Assembly (NCBI GenBank): GCA_963989385.1
Contig: OZ022500.1
Span: 105,565,842-105,629,841, forward strand
Source of the DNA: Ctena decussata
Lineage: Eukaryota; Mollusca; Bivalvia; Lucinida; Lucinidae
Reading direction: 5' to 3'
DNA length: 64,000 nucleotides
The notes under the pieces are model-generated. The model worked only from the letters and a program-made list of their open reading frames with translations. It was not told the DNA's origin and ran no database searches. This document shows, one piece after another, positions 1 through 10,800 of the stretch (positions within the stretch are counted from its first letter, which is position 1; every line of letters starts with the position of its first letter). Made by a program: the position numbers and the translations under genes.

Positions 1-19
1 TGACATAGGCACAAACAAT

Positions 20-85
20 GCAGACCCAGATCAGACGCCGCAAAACGCGGCGTCTGATCAGGGTCTACACTATTTGCATAACATT
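20..85. repeat. Short palindromic repeat (GATCAGAC family)
   Basis: A GC-rich stem built on GATCAGACGCCGC and its complement GCGGCGTCTGATC, flanked by sequence resembling GCAAATAGTGTAGACC in inverted orientation. Related short palindromes occur near 10290 (partial), 10835, 33640, 35390 and 39617. It looks like a miniature non-coding mobile repeat; no coding content. Confidence 0.7.
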
Positions 86-127
86 TACAGCAATTTCTAT
101 AAAAAAAAGACGCCAGACACCCTTTAA

Positions 128-367
128 ATGAGCCGCAACACGACAAAACCAACAATGTGGTTGTGCACCCAGCGCAGACTAAGATCAGCCTGGGCATCCG
201 CCCAGTCTGATCAGAGTCTTCGCTGTAACCATGCAAGTAGCTTAGACCTTTAGCTATCTCTTGAGCACTTAAGTAAGAGTCTGATATAACTAGGCGACTG
301 CATAGGACGATCTGAGTCTGCGCTGGGCGCACAACCACATTGTTGGTTTTCTCGTGTCGCGGCTCAA
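128..367. mobile_element. Palindromic MITE, family P1 (ATGAGCCGCGACACGAG ends)
   Basis: About 240 bp with long terminal inverted repeats. The left end reads ATGAGCCGCAACACGAC and the right end is its near complement ending CGTGTCGCGGCTCAAAT. Each arm contains AACCAACAATGTGG, CCCAGCGCAGACT and CAGCCTGGGCATCCGCCC. The same family recurs at about 2676, 7898, 29493, 33963, 36713, 38650 and 52564, with a diverged relative at 24845. Non-autonomous; superfamily unknown. Confidence 0.85.
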
Positions 368-426
368 ATGATGAAAGAACTCATCAAATTTACAAGGATA
401 GAAGAGTTCACTCGGCATAAAGGGGT

Positions 427-768
427 TAATCACAGGGTATAATCGATTCCGCTAATTTTCGCTTCCTGCAGAGACTGTCCGTCATATTTGGCTTCCGCCG
501 AGACTGTCCGCGAACTCTTGCTTCCTGCCGAGACGTCTGTACATGATAAATGGCTTCCTGCAGACTGTCCGCGTGATTGTGCTTTCTGCCGAGGCTCTCG
601 GCAGGAAGCAGAGTCACGCGGACAGTCTCGGCAGGAAGCCATTTTTCGAGGACAGTAGTCTCTGCAGAAAGCAAGAGTTCGCGGACAGTCTCGGCGGAAG
701 CCAAATATGACGGACAGTCGCTGCAGGAAGCGAAAATTGGCGGAATCGATTATACCCTGTGTTAATTG
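427..768. mobile_element. Palindromic TTAA-flanked MITE with internal repeated motif
   Basis: A ~334-bp near-perfect palindrome whose ends read CACAGGGTATAATCGATT and its complement, bordered by TTAA on both sides (427-430 and about 763-766). The arms consist of four or five diverged copies of a unit containing CGGACAGTCTCGGCAGG, mirrored in the other arm. The ORFs here are palindrome shadows. The TTAA flanks recall piggyBac-type target sites, but no transposase is present and the class is an inference. Confidence 0.75.
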
Positions 769-943
769 AGACATAAAAGACGTATCTCAAAATTATTACC
801 AAAGACCCATTTTAACTGGAGTCTGCAGCAACAATACTCAGTCTCATTATTGCCAGTCTAAATAGTCTACTAAATAAAAACAATCTTGTTTCATATGATG
901 TTAGTATTTCTTCTTTATCAATTTATGATTTGTCAGAACATTA

Positions 944-1690
944 CTACTCTTGTTGAGGCACCCCAGCAAGTGGTTTTTAGTGGAACTTTTTTCTTTAAAG
1001 ATGCTTAAATATCAAAATTTTAGGTTTAACATACCCAAAACCATTTCTGGTAGCTAAATACTGACTTGCAGCATATTGCATGGCCTCTTTTGTCTATTTT
1101 TATCATTTTTTGTTTGGAGGTGGGTTTTCCAATAGTAAAAATATTCCTTCTGGTTTCCAGCCTTTGATGAGGTTCATTTTAATTTTAATTAAGCTAGGAA
1201 CCACCCATTATGACATCACAACAGAAATGATGTCATCACTAATCACCTGATCTGTTTTGGAATATGATCATTTCAGCAAAGGGTTGCTTGCAGTGTCAGC
1301 TACACTTATGCATCTTTTTGTTTTCCAAAAAGATATTACTTACGAAAATAACTGCTATAAGATATAAGAACGATTTCTTCTGAACTGATTTCATGTTAAT
1401 TTTATATGAAATGGTAAATTTCAAGAATGTGCTTGAAACATGCCACCCCTACAGCAATAATGGTTATCTTGAGGCCGCCATTATGAAACTGAAAAAAAAA
1501 ATTCATTGCAAGAGATTACTTTCCAAGCTTGAGAGCATGCCAATGAATTTCAAAAACTCTACTGGACAAATCTGACTACGAGAAATGGCAGTAAATTGAA
1601 CCATGTGAGTGGAATTTGCTGTTTCTTTATCCTTTAAGTATAAACTTCGAAAAACCACTTGCTGGAGTGCCTCAACAAGAGAGTAGCTAT
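944..1690. mobile_element. Putative TIR element (~750 bp)
   Basis: An inverted repeat of about 45-60 bp: CTCTTGTTGAGGCACCCC with AGCAAGTGGTTTTT on the left, and its complement (AAAAACCACTTGCTGGAG then TGCCTCAACAAGAG) near 1650-1690. The interior has no recognisable protein. The exact ends and target duplication are unclear. Confidence 0.5.
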
Positions 1691-1695
1691 AAACT

Positions 1696-2675
1696 GTAAA
1701 AATCCTACTCACACTTACCCTAGTGAGCAGTCTGATAGAGGTCTGCACCATATCTTTCAGTATTGAGGGTCACTAAGGTGTCTTCATTTGTCGTATAGTA
1801 GCTAGGGCTGAATTTGGTTGGAGTTGAAACGTTATACCATACAGCACAAACATTTAAGCTTCATGCGTTGAATAAGCATTCATGTTGCATCCAGAGGAAC
1901 GTATCTATGTATTGTACAGTATTTCAGTTAATATCGGAACAATATGCAATAATAATGTACTCCATTATTTACACCGGCCACTGTCTTCCCATTAATGAGA
2001 TAACTGTCCCACAACTGTCCTCATCTGCTCATGGACACTAGTTGCCCGCGTCGTGATGTCGAAACTCTAACTGAGGTCGTTTCGGATGGCGTCCAGCTAT
2101 AGTTATGGCTGTTAGATATTATGACAAAACATGCTTGTTAAAATTTGATTCTCTGTCCTCATAATTTTTGCTTATTTTTGTTTTACCAGTTGAAAAATAC
2201 ATTTACCTTATGTAAATTTTCATACTAGCACTTTATTTTGAAGTATACACATAAGTGAAAATGAAATAAGTATAATTATGAAAATTTTGAAATATTTTAC
2301 ATTTCGACATTCGCTAAAATTCTTCATGAAACGGTTCGCGCTTCATGGAATTTTAACCCTTCACTAGCTTCATCACCCAATGAAAAGTGAAATTTGAATG
2401 AAAAAAGAGGTTCTGAATCCCGATCTGAGCGACGATTTGATTTTATGGAGCAGCCAAGCACAGTGTCTGCAATGTGACGAAATATTTAATACTATTTGTA
2501 TACTCCAGGGGGTTGGGGGTGGGGGGGGGGGGGGGGGTGATGGTCGGGCGATGGTGCTGGATACTTTCAATGTCAGTGCGTCCTTCTTATTTGGACAATA
2601 GTAGGACAAGGCCAACTGTGCTTTCAGTAAATGCGGGTTGGAGTTGTTTTGACATTGTTTCCTCTCCCCAATCAT
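1696..2675. other. No gene recognised
   Basis: AT-rich sequence with a poly-G/T tract at about 2509-2537 that generates glycine- and proline-rich spurious ORFs on both strands. No exon, RNA gene or element boundary was recognised. Confidence 0.5.
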
Positions 2676-3140
2676 ATGAGCCGCATCATCACAAAACCAA
2701 CAAAGTGGCATGTGCACCCAGCAAAGACTCGGATCAGCCTAGGCATCCGCCCAGTCTGATCAGAGTTTTCGCTTGCACTTAAAGGGAAGCTAAGGGTCTA
2801 GGCTACCTCCATGTCAATAGCAAAGACTCTGATCAGACTGGACGGATGCCCAATCAGGGGCCGTATTCATAAAACGACTTAAGTCGTTGCTATGCTGTCG
2901 CTAAGGCTAAATGTCTTTGAAGGAGATTCCCTACAACTATGAAATTTGCTCTGGAGGAACAGTCTTACAAAGACTGTTCCTCCAGACCAAATTTCATAGT
3001 TGTAGGGAATCTCCTTTATAGATATTTAGCCTTAGCAACAGCATAGCAACGACTTAAGTGGCTTTATGAATACGGCCCCTGATCTCAGTCTTTGTGTGGT
3101 GCACATGCCACTTTGATTGTTTTGTCAAGTTGGGGCTCAT
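2676..3140. mobile_element. P1 palindromic MITE interrupted by a second palindrome
   Basis: The left arm begins ATGAGCCGCATCATCAC with AACCAACAAAGTGGC. The right arm ends TTTTGTCAAGTTGGGGCTCAT. Between them lies an independent palindromic element at 2857-3079, so this copy was disrupted by a later insertion. Confidence 0.75.
2857..3079. mobile_element. Palindromic MITE, family P3 (GGGGCCGTATTCAT ends)
   Basis: A 223-bp near-perfect palindrome with termini GGGGCCGTATTCATAAA and complement. Its centre is a hairpin on GGAGGAACAGTCTT and AAGACTGTTCCTCC. A second, highly similar full copy lies at 25185-25405. Non-coding; it would form a long RNA hairpin if transcribed. Confidence 0.85.
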
Positions 3141-3159
3141 ATCCATTTTCTTTCTCCCT

Positions 3160-3245
3160 CTCTATGGGAGACGGTTCGACATAGACTGAAATACTGTCTC
3201 AAAGAACCGTTAAACCGCAAAACAACCAACCAGTCCACTATACAC
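3160..3245 (+). repeat. SINE 3'-tail fragment
   Basis: Contains GACTGAAATACTGTCTC followed by AACCGTTAAACCGCAAAACA, the 3'-tail signature shared with the reversed copies at 8344 and 46690. No tRNA-like head is visible. Confidence 0.6.
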
Positions 3246-3249
3246 CGCC

Positions 3250-5100
3250 AAAACACTACAACACTTCATTTTTTCTCGCTGGTCATGTAGATATCTTCGG
3301 TTTCTGTTTTCTGCTGCCTTCGGGAATGATGTAAAGTTCATGCCAGCACAATGTCCTGCCTTTTTAAGACATTTCATGGTCCGTTGGAAGGCTCATGGCC
3401 ATATATACTCGGTCAAAAAAGTAACGATACCAACTATCGGCCATATTTTCAAGGAACCAAGTGTATATTGGAATTAATTGAGGCTCATGTATGTTTGGGG
3501 AGACGCCAAAGAACAAAATGCTTAGAAATTATTAACCCATACTTTTCCACACTAATGTTATCTGGCATTATTCGATAGGAGTCAATTTGAATGCATCTCA
3601 TTTCTGCGCATGCGCAGGAATAAATTTTGTATTGCGCAGAAAAGTCCATAATGCAGGAATTTCGAAAAACACTTAAATGTTTAATGTCTTGTACTCAGGC
3701 TTTACAAGCGAGGTTTAAATTCTTCAAATTCTCAGATTATCTCCCTTTTAATTAAAAATATAGCGATGTTCAAGGCGTCATTATTACTGTACCTGTGGGT
3801 CTTTTTACAAAGGTTCTTCATAAACATTTTTGGTATGTCATTGTTTTCATGGCATAATGACAAAATTGGCAGAATTGTTACACGCCCGCTAGCCATTACG
3901 ATTTCGATTTCCTATGGAAATCCCACTGCAAGTGGCATTTAAACATTCTTTAAAGGAATCACAGTACCCTGACTTGTGGTTCAAATTCTCGTATCAGAAG
4001 CGGTCAAATTTTGATTTCTTTGGCAAGTAGTCTTACCTAAGGCCTTGATCCTGTGTATGGAGCGCAGAATCTTGGAAATCATTATTCACAAACCAATTTT
4101 AAAAACTGTGAACTTGAGCAGTTTTAATGATATTAATCTGTGAAAATGAAAAATTATCCCTTTCATATTCAAACGGCCCTTGTAGCATGTGTAGTCTTAG
4201 GAATCCAAAACAAATAAGTTTTTTCAATAAGCAAATGGATACTCTTTTGAAATAAGTAAATATATATGTTCTTAATTTCTGCAATTGCCATAGCTACATA
4301 AGAAATTTCATGTATAGGAACTTTTTTGACCTAGTATATTACAAGCTTCGCCCTTCTGTTTGTCCCGCTACTCTGCAGTCAAGCAAAGCAGTTTTGGCAA
4401 TTGATTCTTGCCAGCTATTGATTCTTGACAGGTCATCTTACATTTCGTTTGCCAGTTCATGAAGTGGGGGAGCGTCTCATTCCCTTCCGTCGCCACTGAT
4501 GAAAACTTTCCATCTACCCAAGGTGGATAAATGAAGTCAAAAATGAATCACTGTATTTACTGGTGCACCTGTTTGATCATATGATTCAAGAATTTAACAC
4601 CTTTAAAGTGTGATTTGATAATTTTATTTACTTAAGTTTTCCACTAATTATCGGTGAATTACATATTCGTGGGGTCCATGGATCAGTTACCTAGTTCGCT
4701 TATCAAAGTACAGCGACGAAAGTTGAATAATAACTGAGCCATGTCTTGTGAAAAATTTCGATATGCGCATGCTCAGACCAGCCTGCGCAAATGCGCAGTC
4801 TGATCAGAACATTCGCAGATCGCCTAAAACATCGACTGGAACTTGTAGAGTGTTAATATAGGGAACGGTGCATGGCCTTGCCGACTGCGCATGTGCGGTG
4901 AATAGTATGTCCGAAGACAGGTTTTCTCACAATTTGGCTCAAGAATGATAATGATTTTAAATCGTTCTTCACCTCATCAGGTTACCGTGACAGAAATCAG
5001 TCTCAAATGATTGCAACTCGGGAAACATTTGTGGAAGTTTTTATTTCGCAAATGCGACTTTTCGCGAAAATAAAACTATTGCGGAATTGTTGCGATCAAA
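3250..5100. other. No gene recognised; small palindromes only
   Basis: No exon or element with defined ends was found. Short stems around GCGCATGCGCAG occur near 3597-3650 and 4765-4835, related to stems at 31000-31075 and 40150-40235. The remainder is unique-looking AT-rich DNA. Confidence 0.5.
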
Positions 5101-6187
5101 ATATTCTATTCTATTCTATTCTATTCTATCCCATAACCTTACTAGGTCGTTGGGGCACCACAGATGACTTCAAAGCAATCCCTTTCCACCTTGTCCTGTC
5201 TTCAGCTGCCCTAGCTGAGCTGGCAAAATCCATTCCTGTCCACTCCTTGATATTGTCTTCCCACCTCTTCTTCTGTCTACCTCTTCTTCTTTTTCCTTTC
5301 ACTGTGCCCTGAAGAATTGTCTTTGCTAAACCAGAAGACCGTGAGACGTGGCCAAACCATCTTAGTTTCCGTTTCTTGACCAGCGTAAGGAGTTCATCGT
5401 ATTCTCCAATGGCTGCTTGGATCTTCCTGCGAACCTCCTCATTGGTTATATGGTCCTTGTACGAAATGTTCAGTAACCTTCGGTAGCATCTCATCTCAAA
5501 GGCCTGCGTTCATTTCTCTAACTCTGCTGTCAAGGTCCATGATTCACAGGCATACAGAAATATGGAAATGACAAGGGAGCTCATAAGTTTCACCTTTGAT
5601 CCAAGAGATATATTGTCATCTCTCCAAATTGGTTTCAGCTTAGTAAGAGCTGAAGTGGCTTGTGCAATCCTTGAGAGAACCTCCTGTTTTGAGCCCTCAT
5701 CTGAGACAACTGCTCCAAGGTATTTGAAGCTGCTTACGGTACCCAGCTTCTGCCCTTTTACCTTGATCTCCCTCTGGATGCCGTCTGCGCAGTTCGTCAT
5801 CAGTTTGGTCTTCTCAGCACTGATCTCCATCTTATACCTTGTGCAGGTTTGGTCGAGACTTTCAACTAGAGCTTCCAGTTCCTGCTCTTCCTCAGCTAGA
5901 GCATCTATGTCATCGGCAAACCGCAGATTGGTAATGTTTCTGCCGCCTATGCTAACCTTTCCTTCATGTTCTTCCAGAGCATCAGACATGATCCGTTCGA
6001 GAAAAATGTTGAAGAGGGTGGGTGACAGAAGACATCCTTGTCTTACTCCAACTGTTGTTCTGAACCATTCTCCTGTGCTGCCATTTATCAGGACTGCACT
6101 TGTAGCCTTGTCGTATAGCTGCTCAATGGTGCGAACTAGATTTGCACTGATATTGTACTTCCGCATGGTGGCCCATAAGGCTGCATG
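5101..6187 (-). pseudogene. 5'-truncated RTE-type LINE reverse transcriptase
   Basis: Minus-strand remnant of an RTE-like endonuclease/reverse transcriptase. It starts inside the RT domain at HAALWATMRKYN (about 6187) and keeps GVRQGCLLSPTLFN, the catalytic LRFADDIDALAEE segment, the thumb (SAEKTKLMTN) and the full C-terminal region with LRWFGHVSRSSGLAK and KGKRRRGRQKKRWEDN. A single AGA-to-TGA change relative to the copies at 44.8 and 62.7 kb interrupts the frame near 5507, giving two open segments (5510-6187 and 5126-5494). The 3' end is an (ATTCT)n tail at 5101-5130, typical of RTE elements. It lacks the endonuclease and the first RT motifs, so it is inactive. Confidence 0.9.
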
Positions 6188-6189
6188 AA

Positions 6190-7712
6190 TCAAAATAACA
6201 CTTACGCAAATATCTCCTTTCACTCACGGTCTTGAAAATTAACGTTCACCATGTTCACAAACAAATTCTTGTTTACGGTATCACACCTGGTAAACCCACA
6301 GTTCAAGCCTCACCTGAAAATTAAAAATTTAAGTCCGCAAAGAATTAACCAAGATAGAGCAATGTTTATGCAAGTATCAGTGTGCACAGTAAGAAAAGAA
6401 CTGATGGAGTCTGAAAGTGGCCAAACCGACATTTTAGGATATTTTTTGTGATAACTCCTTCAGTTTAATTTTCACAAAGGCTTTGAATACAGTACCAATA
6501 ACTTTACTTGCATGTAAACCATAAAATCGATCTTACACTGAAAAAGTCAAATATCCTCATACAGTCAAGAATACAAGCGCTTTAAAAATGACCAGCGCAT
6601 GTGAATCGAACGTGGTAGCGGATCACGTTTTTGTTTGCCGAGTTGGCATGTTAGGCTTACCCATATTCGAGGTTAAACAGTGCCTGGGTGGCGCTTAGTG
6701 AGTAAGGTGACACTAAGCGCTCAAGAAAGCTTTGCATATATATTTGACCTTCTGACAAGACGGTTGCTAGCATACTTTTTTCCTGAGACGTCTGTAGGCA
6801 AACTAACCGAGTAACCATTTGTTATACCTTAGCACGATCTGTCTGCAACTAATTAAGCCTAAGTCTTTGTAGAAAAACAACCAGTTACCTAAAATTAAAA
6901 CTAAACAGAACATAACTAGGCATAACCGAAAGCTTCGTAGGCCTACTTATCTGTGTCGACAAAGCATAAAAAATAGTGACTGATTTTGAAAACGGTAATA
7001 AATATGGAATAAACATCATTTTCGCGAATTCTTATGTTTATATGTGCATGTACATCGTAGGAAATGTTTGCTAAGTTATGAAATCGCGATTTTCTTAGTA
7101 GTTTTTTTTTTTAGACCAACCTCTTTTCTGAGAAAGTTTTATATTTCAAATGCAACGCTTTATAAAGCTCAGATTTTTAAAAAAATCCATTTAAAATATA
7201 TCAGTTGTCAAAACTATATTTCATAATTAATAGACTTGTAAAAATCTAAAACCAACGGAATAATTCCGTTGTAAGCGCAAAAGTTCCTGCCGCTATACGT
7301 ATTGTGGGCCCGAGGTTTCTGTTTTGTAACAATTAATCGATTGTGCTTCAAGAATCCTTACACTATATTTTCCAAAAACAAACTTTACCATGAAATGTTT
7401 CATAAAGAGCAAGTGCTATACTGAGTAGGGTGACATAAAGCAGTCAAACCTAACCGTTAATTTTACGTAAATGTGGTGTCACTTTTCACGAAAATGACGT
7501 CAGCCAAAAACAAGATGGACGTGTACAACGTTACGGGTAATGGAAACGTATGAAAAATCAAAGCCATGGGTTTATGGAAAATTTGGATTCCGGTATGCAC
7601 CGGATTCACAAATGATAAAAAGATAACACTCGAATTTCACGCTAAATTTAAAGTGCGCAACGATTGTTGATCAACCCTGGGACATGATAGTAACAGGCGT
7701 AAATAGGACTCC
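6190..7712. other. 5' flank of alanine racemase copy 1
   Basis: No exon or repeat with clear ends was recognised. The region presumably contains the promoter and 5' UTR of the racemase gene starting at 7713. No convincing TATA box or initiator could be assigned by eye. Confidence 0.4.
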
Positions 7713-7842
7713 ATGGCTTCATCAAGTAAAAATATCACAGCTGAATTTGATTTGGCTAAAAGATCAACCTATCTCAGAATCGATTTAGACAAAATTTTGA
7801 ACAATATCCGGATATTAAAGCAGAAATGTTCAGAACGCACAG
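7713..7842 (+). CDS. alr: alr copy 1, exon 1
   Basis: Residues 1-43 plus one base. Encodes the N-terminal strand with [20 protein letters not shown], matching the start of the racemase barrel. The donor is GTAAGT at 7843, phase 1. Confidence 0.9.
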
Positions 7843-10800
7843 GTAAGTTTTATGATACATCTGTGACGAAAAAATACCCATATATCGTATGTAATAATTG
7901 AGACGGGATACGACAACCCAACAAAGTTGCATATACGCCCAGCGAAAACACTGATCAGCCTGGGCATCCACCGAGTCTGACTTGAGTCTTTTCTGTGCAG
8001 CTAGGGGTCTATGCTAGATCCATGCGGACAGCGAAGACTCCGTTGAGACTAGGCGGATGCCGAGGCTTATCTTGGTTTTCGCAAGGCGCACATGCCACTT
8101 TCTTGGTTTTGTCGTGTCACGGCTCAATTATTATGTAATATGTATGAATCACAAGCAAGAATTGATACCTTATGGCGTGAGAAAACACCCAAGAGTCTAA
8201 TCAGCCTTCGCCTTCGTACAGACTGGTTAGACTAATGACTTTTCGCTATGTACATCCCTTAGGATTCACAGAACGGGGTAGACTTACCAGACCCGTATTC
8301 CCACAACCTGGCTTCTGTCTGTGCCTCTAATTGTATTTAGATTTGACAGATTGATTGATTGATTTATTGTTTTGGGTTTAACGGCCCTTTGAGACAGTAT
8401 TTCAGTCTATATCGGGCCGTCTCCCAGAGAGGTAGAAAGAGGATAAATGATAGACGAGAGAAAAATGTCCAAACAACCCCCACCCGCACCTACTGCAAGC
8501 ACAGTAGGCCCTTGCCCTACAATGTTCCAAATCAGTAGGCCCTTGCCCTACAATGTTCCAAATCAGTAGGCCCTTGCCCTACAATGTTCCAAATCAGTAG
8601 GACGCCCCGGCACTGGAAGTTACACACAGCACCATCGCACCACCCGACCACCCCAGATTTGACAGTTTCTGATACGGTTTACGGATGGGTCCATGAAGAA
8701 TATATGTGTAAATGATGCGGCCGGTTTTATTTTCAAATCATTTGGGCTTCTCTCCAATAGTAGAGCACACTTTTAAGAGTTACTTACTGTTACTTACTGT
8801 AACCTTTACACCAATCAAGCATCATCTGCTTATATAGGTGATTCTCGATACCTCGATTGTCCGGTGTTGTGCGCAATGTAGGAGGTGGCGTTGAATTTGA
8901 AGGGGTGACTTTGCCAGTGGTTATTAAGGCGGCTCTTGAATGAGTTAGGAGAGGGTGCCCTAACTACAGTTTCTGGTAGGGAATTCCATGTTTCAATCAA
9001 TCTAATGCTGAAACTATGATTATGTTTAAACGTGCTCTGGGTTTAAACAATTTGAGAGAATGGCCCCTGGTCGCTCCATGTAGTGCAAATGTAAATTACT
9101 TATTTATGTCGACTTTATCAATTTGATTCATTATTTTATACACTTGTACCACTTCAGCTCAGTCTTTCTCGCCGATATTCATTCTCTGATCATGCTTGTT
9201 TTGAATATCATGTACAGCTCCTGCAATATTTTCCAATGTTGGAAAGACTGACTTGCATCAGTCGCATGTCCAATGGAAATTAGCTAACTCTCCACAGTAG
9301 TTGATAAGAAGTAAGTTCAAGGCAAGAGAAATAATGCCCAGATGGGTTGAAATTTGTCAATCATCTGGCCGAAGTAACCGAACCTTTGAGTAAAATACAG
9401 TTCAGCTCCAGGATGGGGCCAAGTATGGGATGAAACATATATTAGGGAAAGCCATTGCGATAGTATGTCACGAGTGGCGCACACCGTGATCTCATAGGAC
9501 GGCTCTACAACTGAATTTAGAGTTACGTGAACTACTGTGCTGGTCAGTAATTCCAATACGGAGCGAGCAGCCTCAAAAGAGCACTATTTAGGCATCTAAG
9601 ATTTCCTATAAAATGTGGAGACTGATTTTTTTTCTTTTTTATTTTTATTCTCTCAAATATTTTTATGTAATAAGATATACTTGCCTCTGATGCTAAAGGT
9701 CCCGAGTTCGAACCCGGGTAACGGCGTTTGAATTTCGGTGTCCGAACACGCTTCCTTAATGGTCTTTTGCAGGGATGACATTAAAAAGTGTGCCGTCCTT
9801 CGGATCGGGACGTTAACTGGAGGCCCCCTTTGCAGGGAGAGACATCCACTGTGCAGGTTAAAGATCCCTTCTATAGTTACAGGGCTACATTGAGGTTCAT
9901 CCTGCAAAACTGGGGTGTACATCGTACACCTGTTCATAATCCTCGAGAGAGGGTGTAGAGAAAGAAAAAAAAGAAGAAAGAAAGTATCTTGTAAACGCTT
10001 TCGGTCCCGTCGATCAAACTTTCTTTCATGGAATTGTAGATTAAAATGACTACAAAAAATATGCGGAGAATACTGTAATGTAATTGCAAGTAACACTGTT
10101 CACGATTCGCCAGAAATAATAATAATATTTCGCACCCAAACGGAAACAAAGATTCTATAGCTTCTAATGTCACGGAAACCAATAATCTTCGGCTATTTCC
10201 GCCGTTATGATGTACATAGCTCGACATGTAAAGGGTAAGTCAAATATTGCAATCCGCTCTCAAGTGCCATGTAACCCATGAAAGCGTCCGACAAAAGAAC
10301 CTTGGCAAATAGTGCAGTCCCAAATCAGACGCCGCAGAATGCGGTATTTTCATTGGATAGAAGGCATTTTTGGATAGAAGGCATTTTTGGAGAAAAATAA
10401 TACAAATCAAATCGGACACCATTTATATTGGAAAAAATCATGCTTAGTTCTGTCATGTTAGTGGTTATTTCTAATGATCATGATAATGGGGCATTTCAAC
10501 TTCTAAACAAATCGACGGATATTTGATATAATCTGGTTCTGAAACCAACGACAAAAATATGTGTGTGAAAACATTTGAAATATTATCAGCGGAAAAAATG
10601 GCATTACATACAGATGAAATAGATCCTAAAATAAATCAATACAGAACTAAAACAGGCATATCAGTATAAAATATATTGAACAAAACAAAAAGAAAATTTC
10701 ATTAGCAGCCCTTATACATATCAACTTCGACATACTTTTGCATGTGCTCCCTTTATCGTGTTTCATGGTACAAACAGTTATTGCAGTCGATGTACCCGTA

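Noticed and set aside
430..774. Overlapping ORFs of 62-114 codons on both strands
   Set aside because: They lie entirely in a palindromic motif array; both strands encode similar peptides because of the mirror symmetry.
2373..2782. Glycine- and proline-rich ORFs
   Set aside because: Produced by a poly-G/T tract; no splice context or domain.
5562..6188. 208-codon plus-strand ORF
   Set aside because: Shadow of the minus-strand RTE reverse transcriptase, which has clear motifs.
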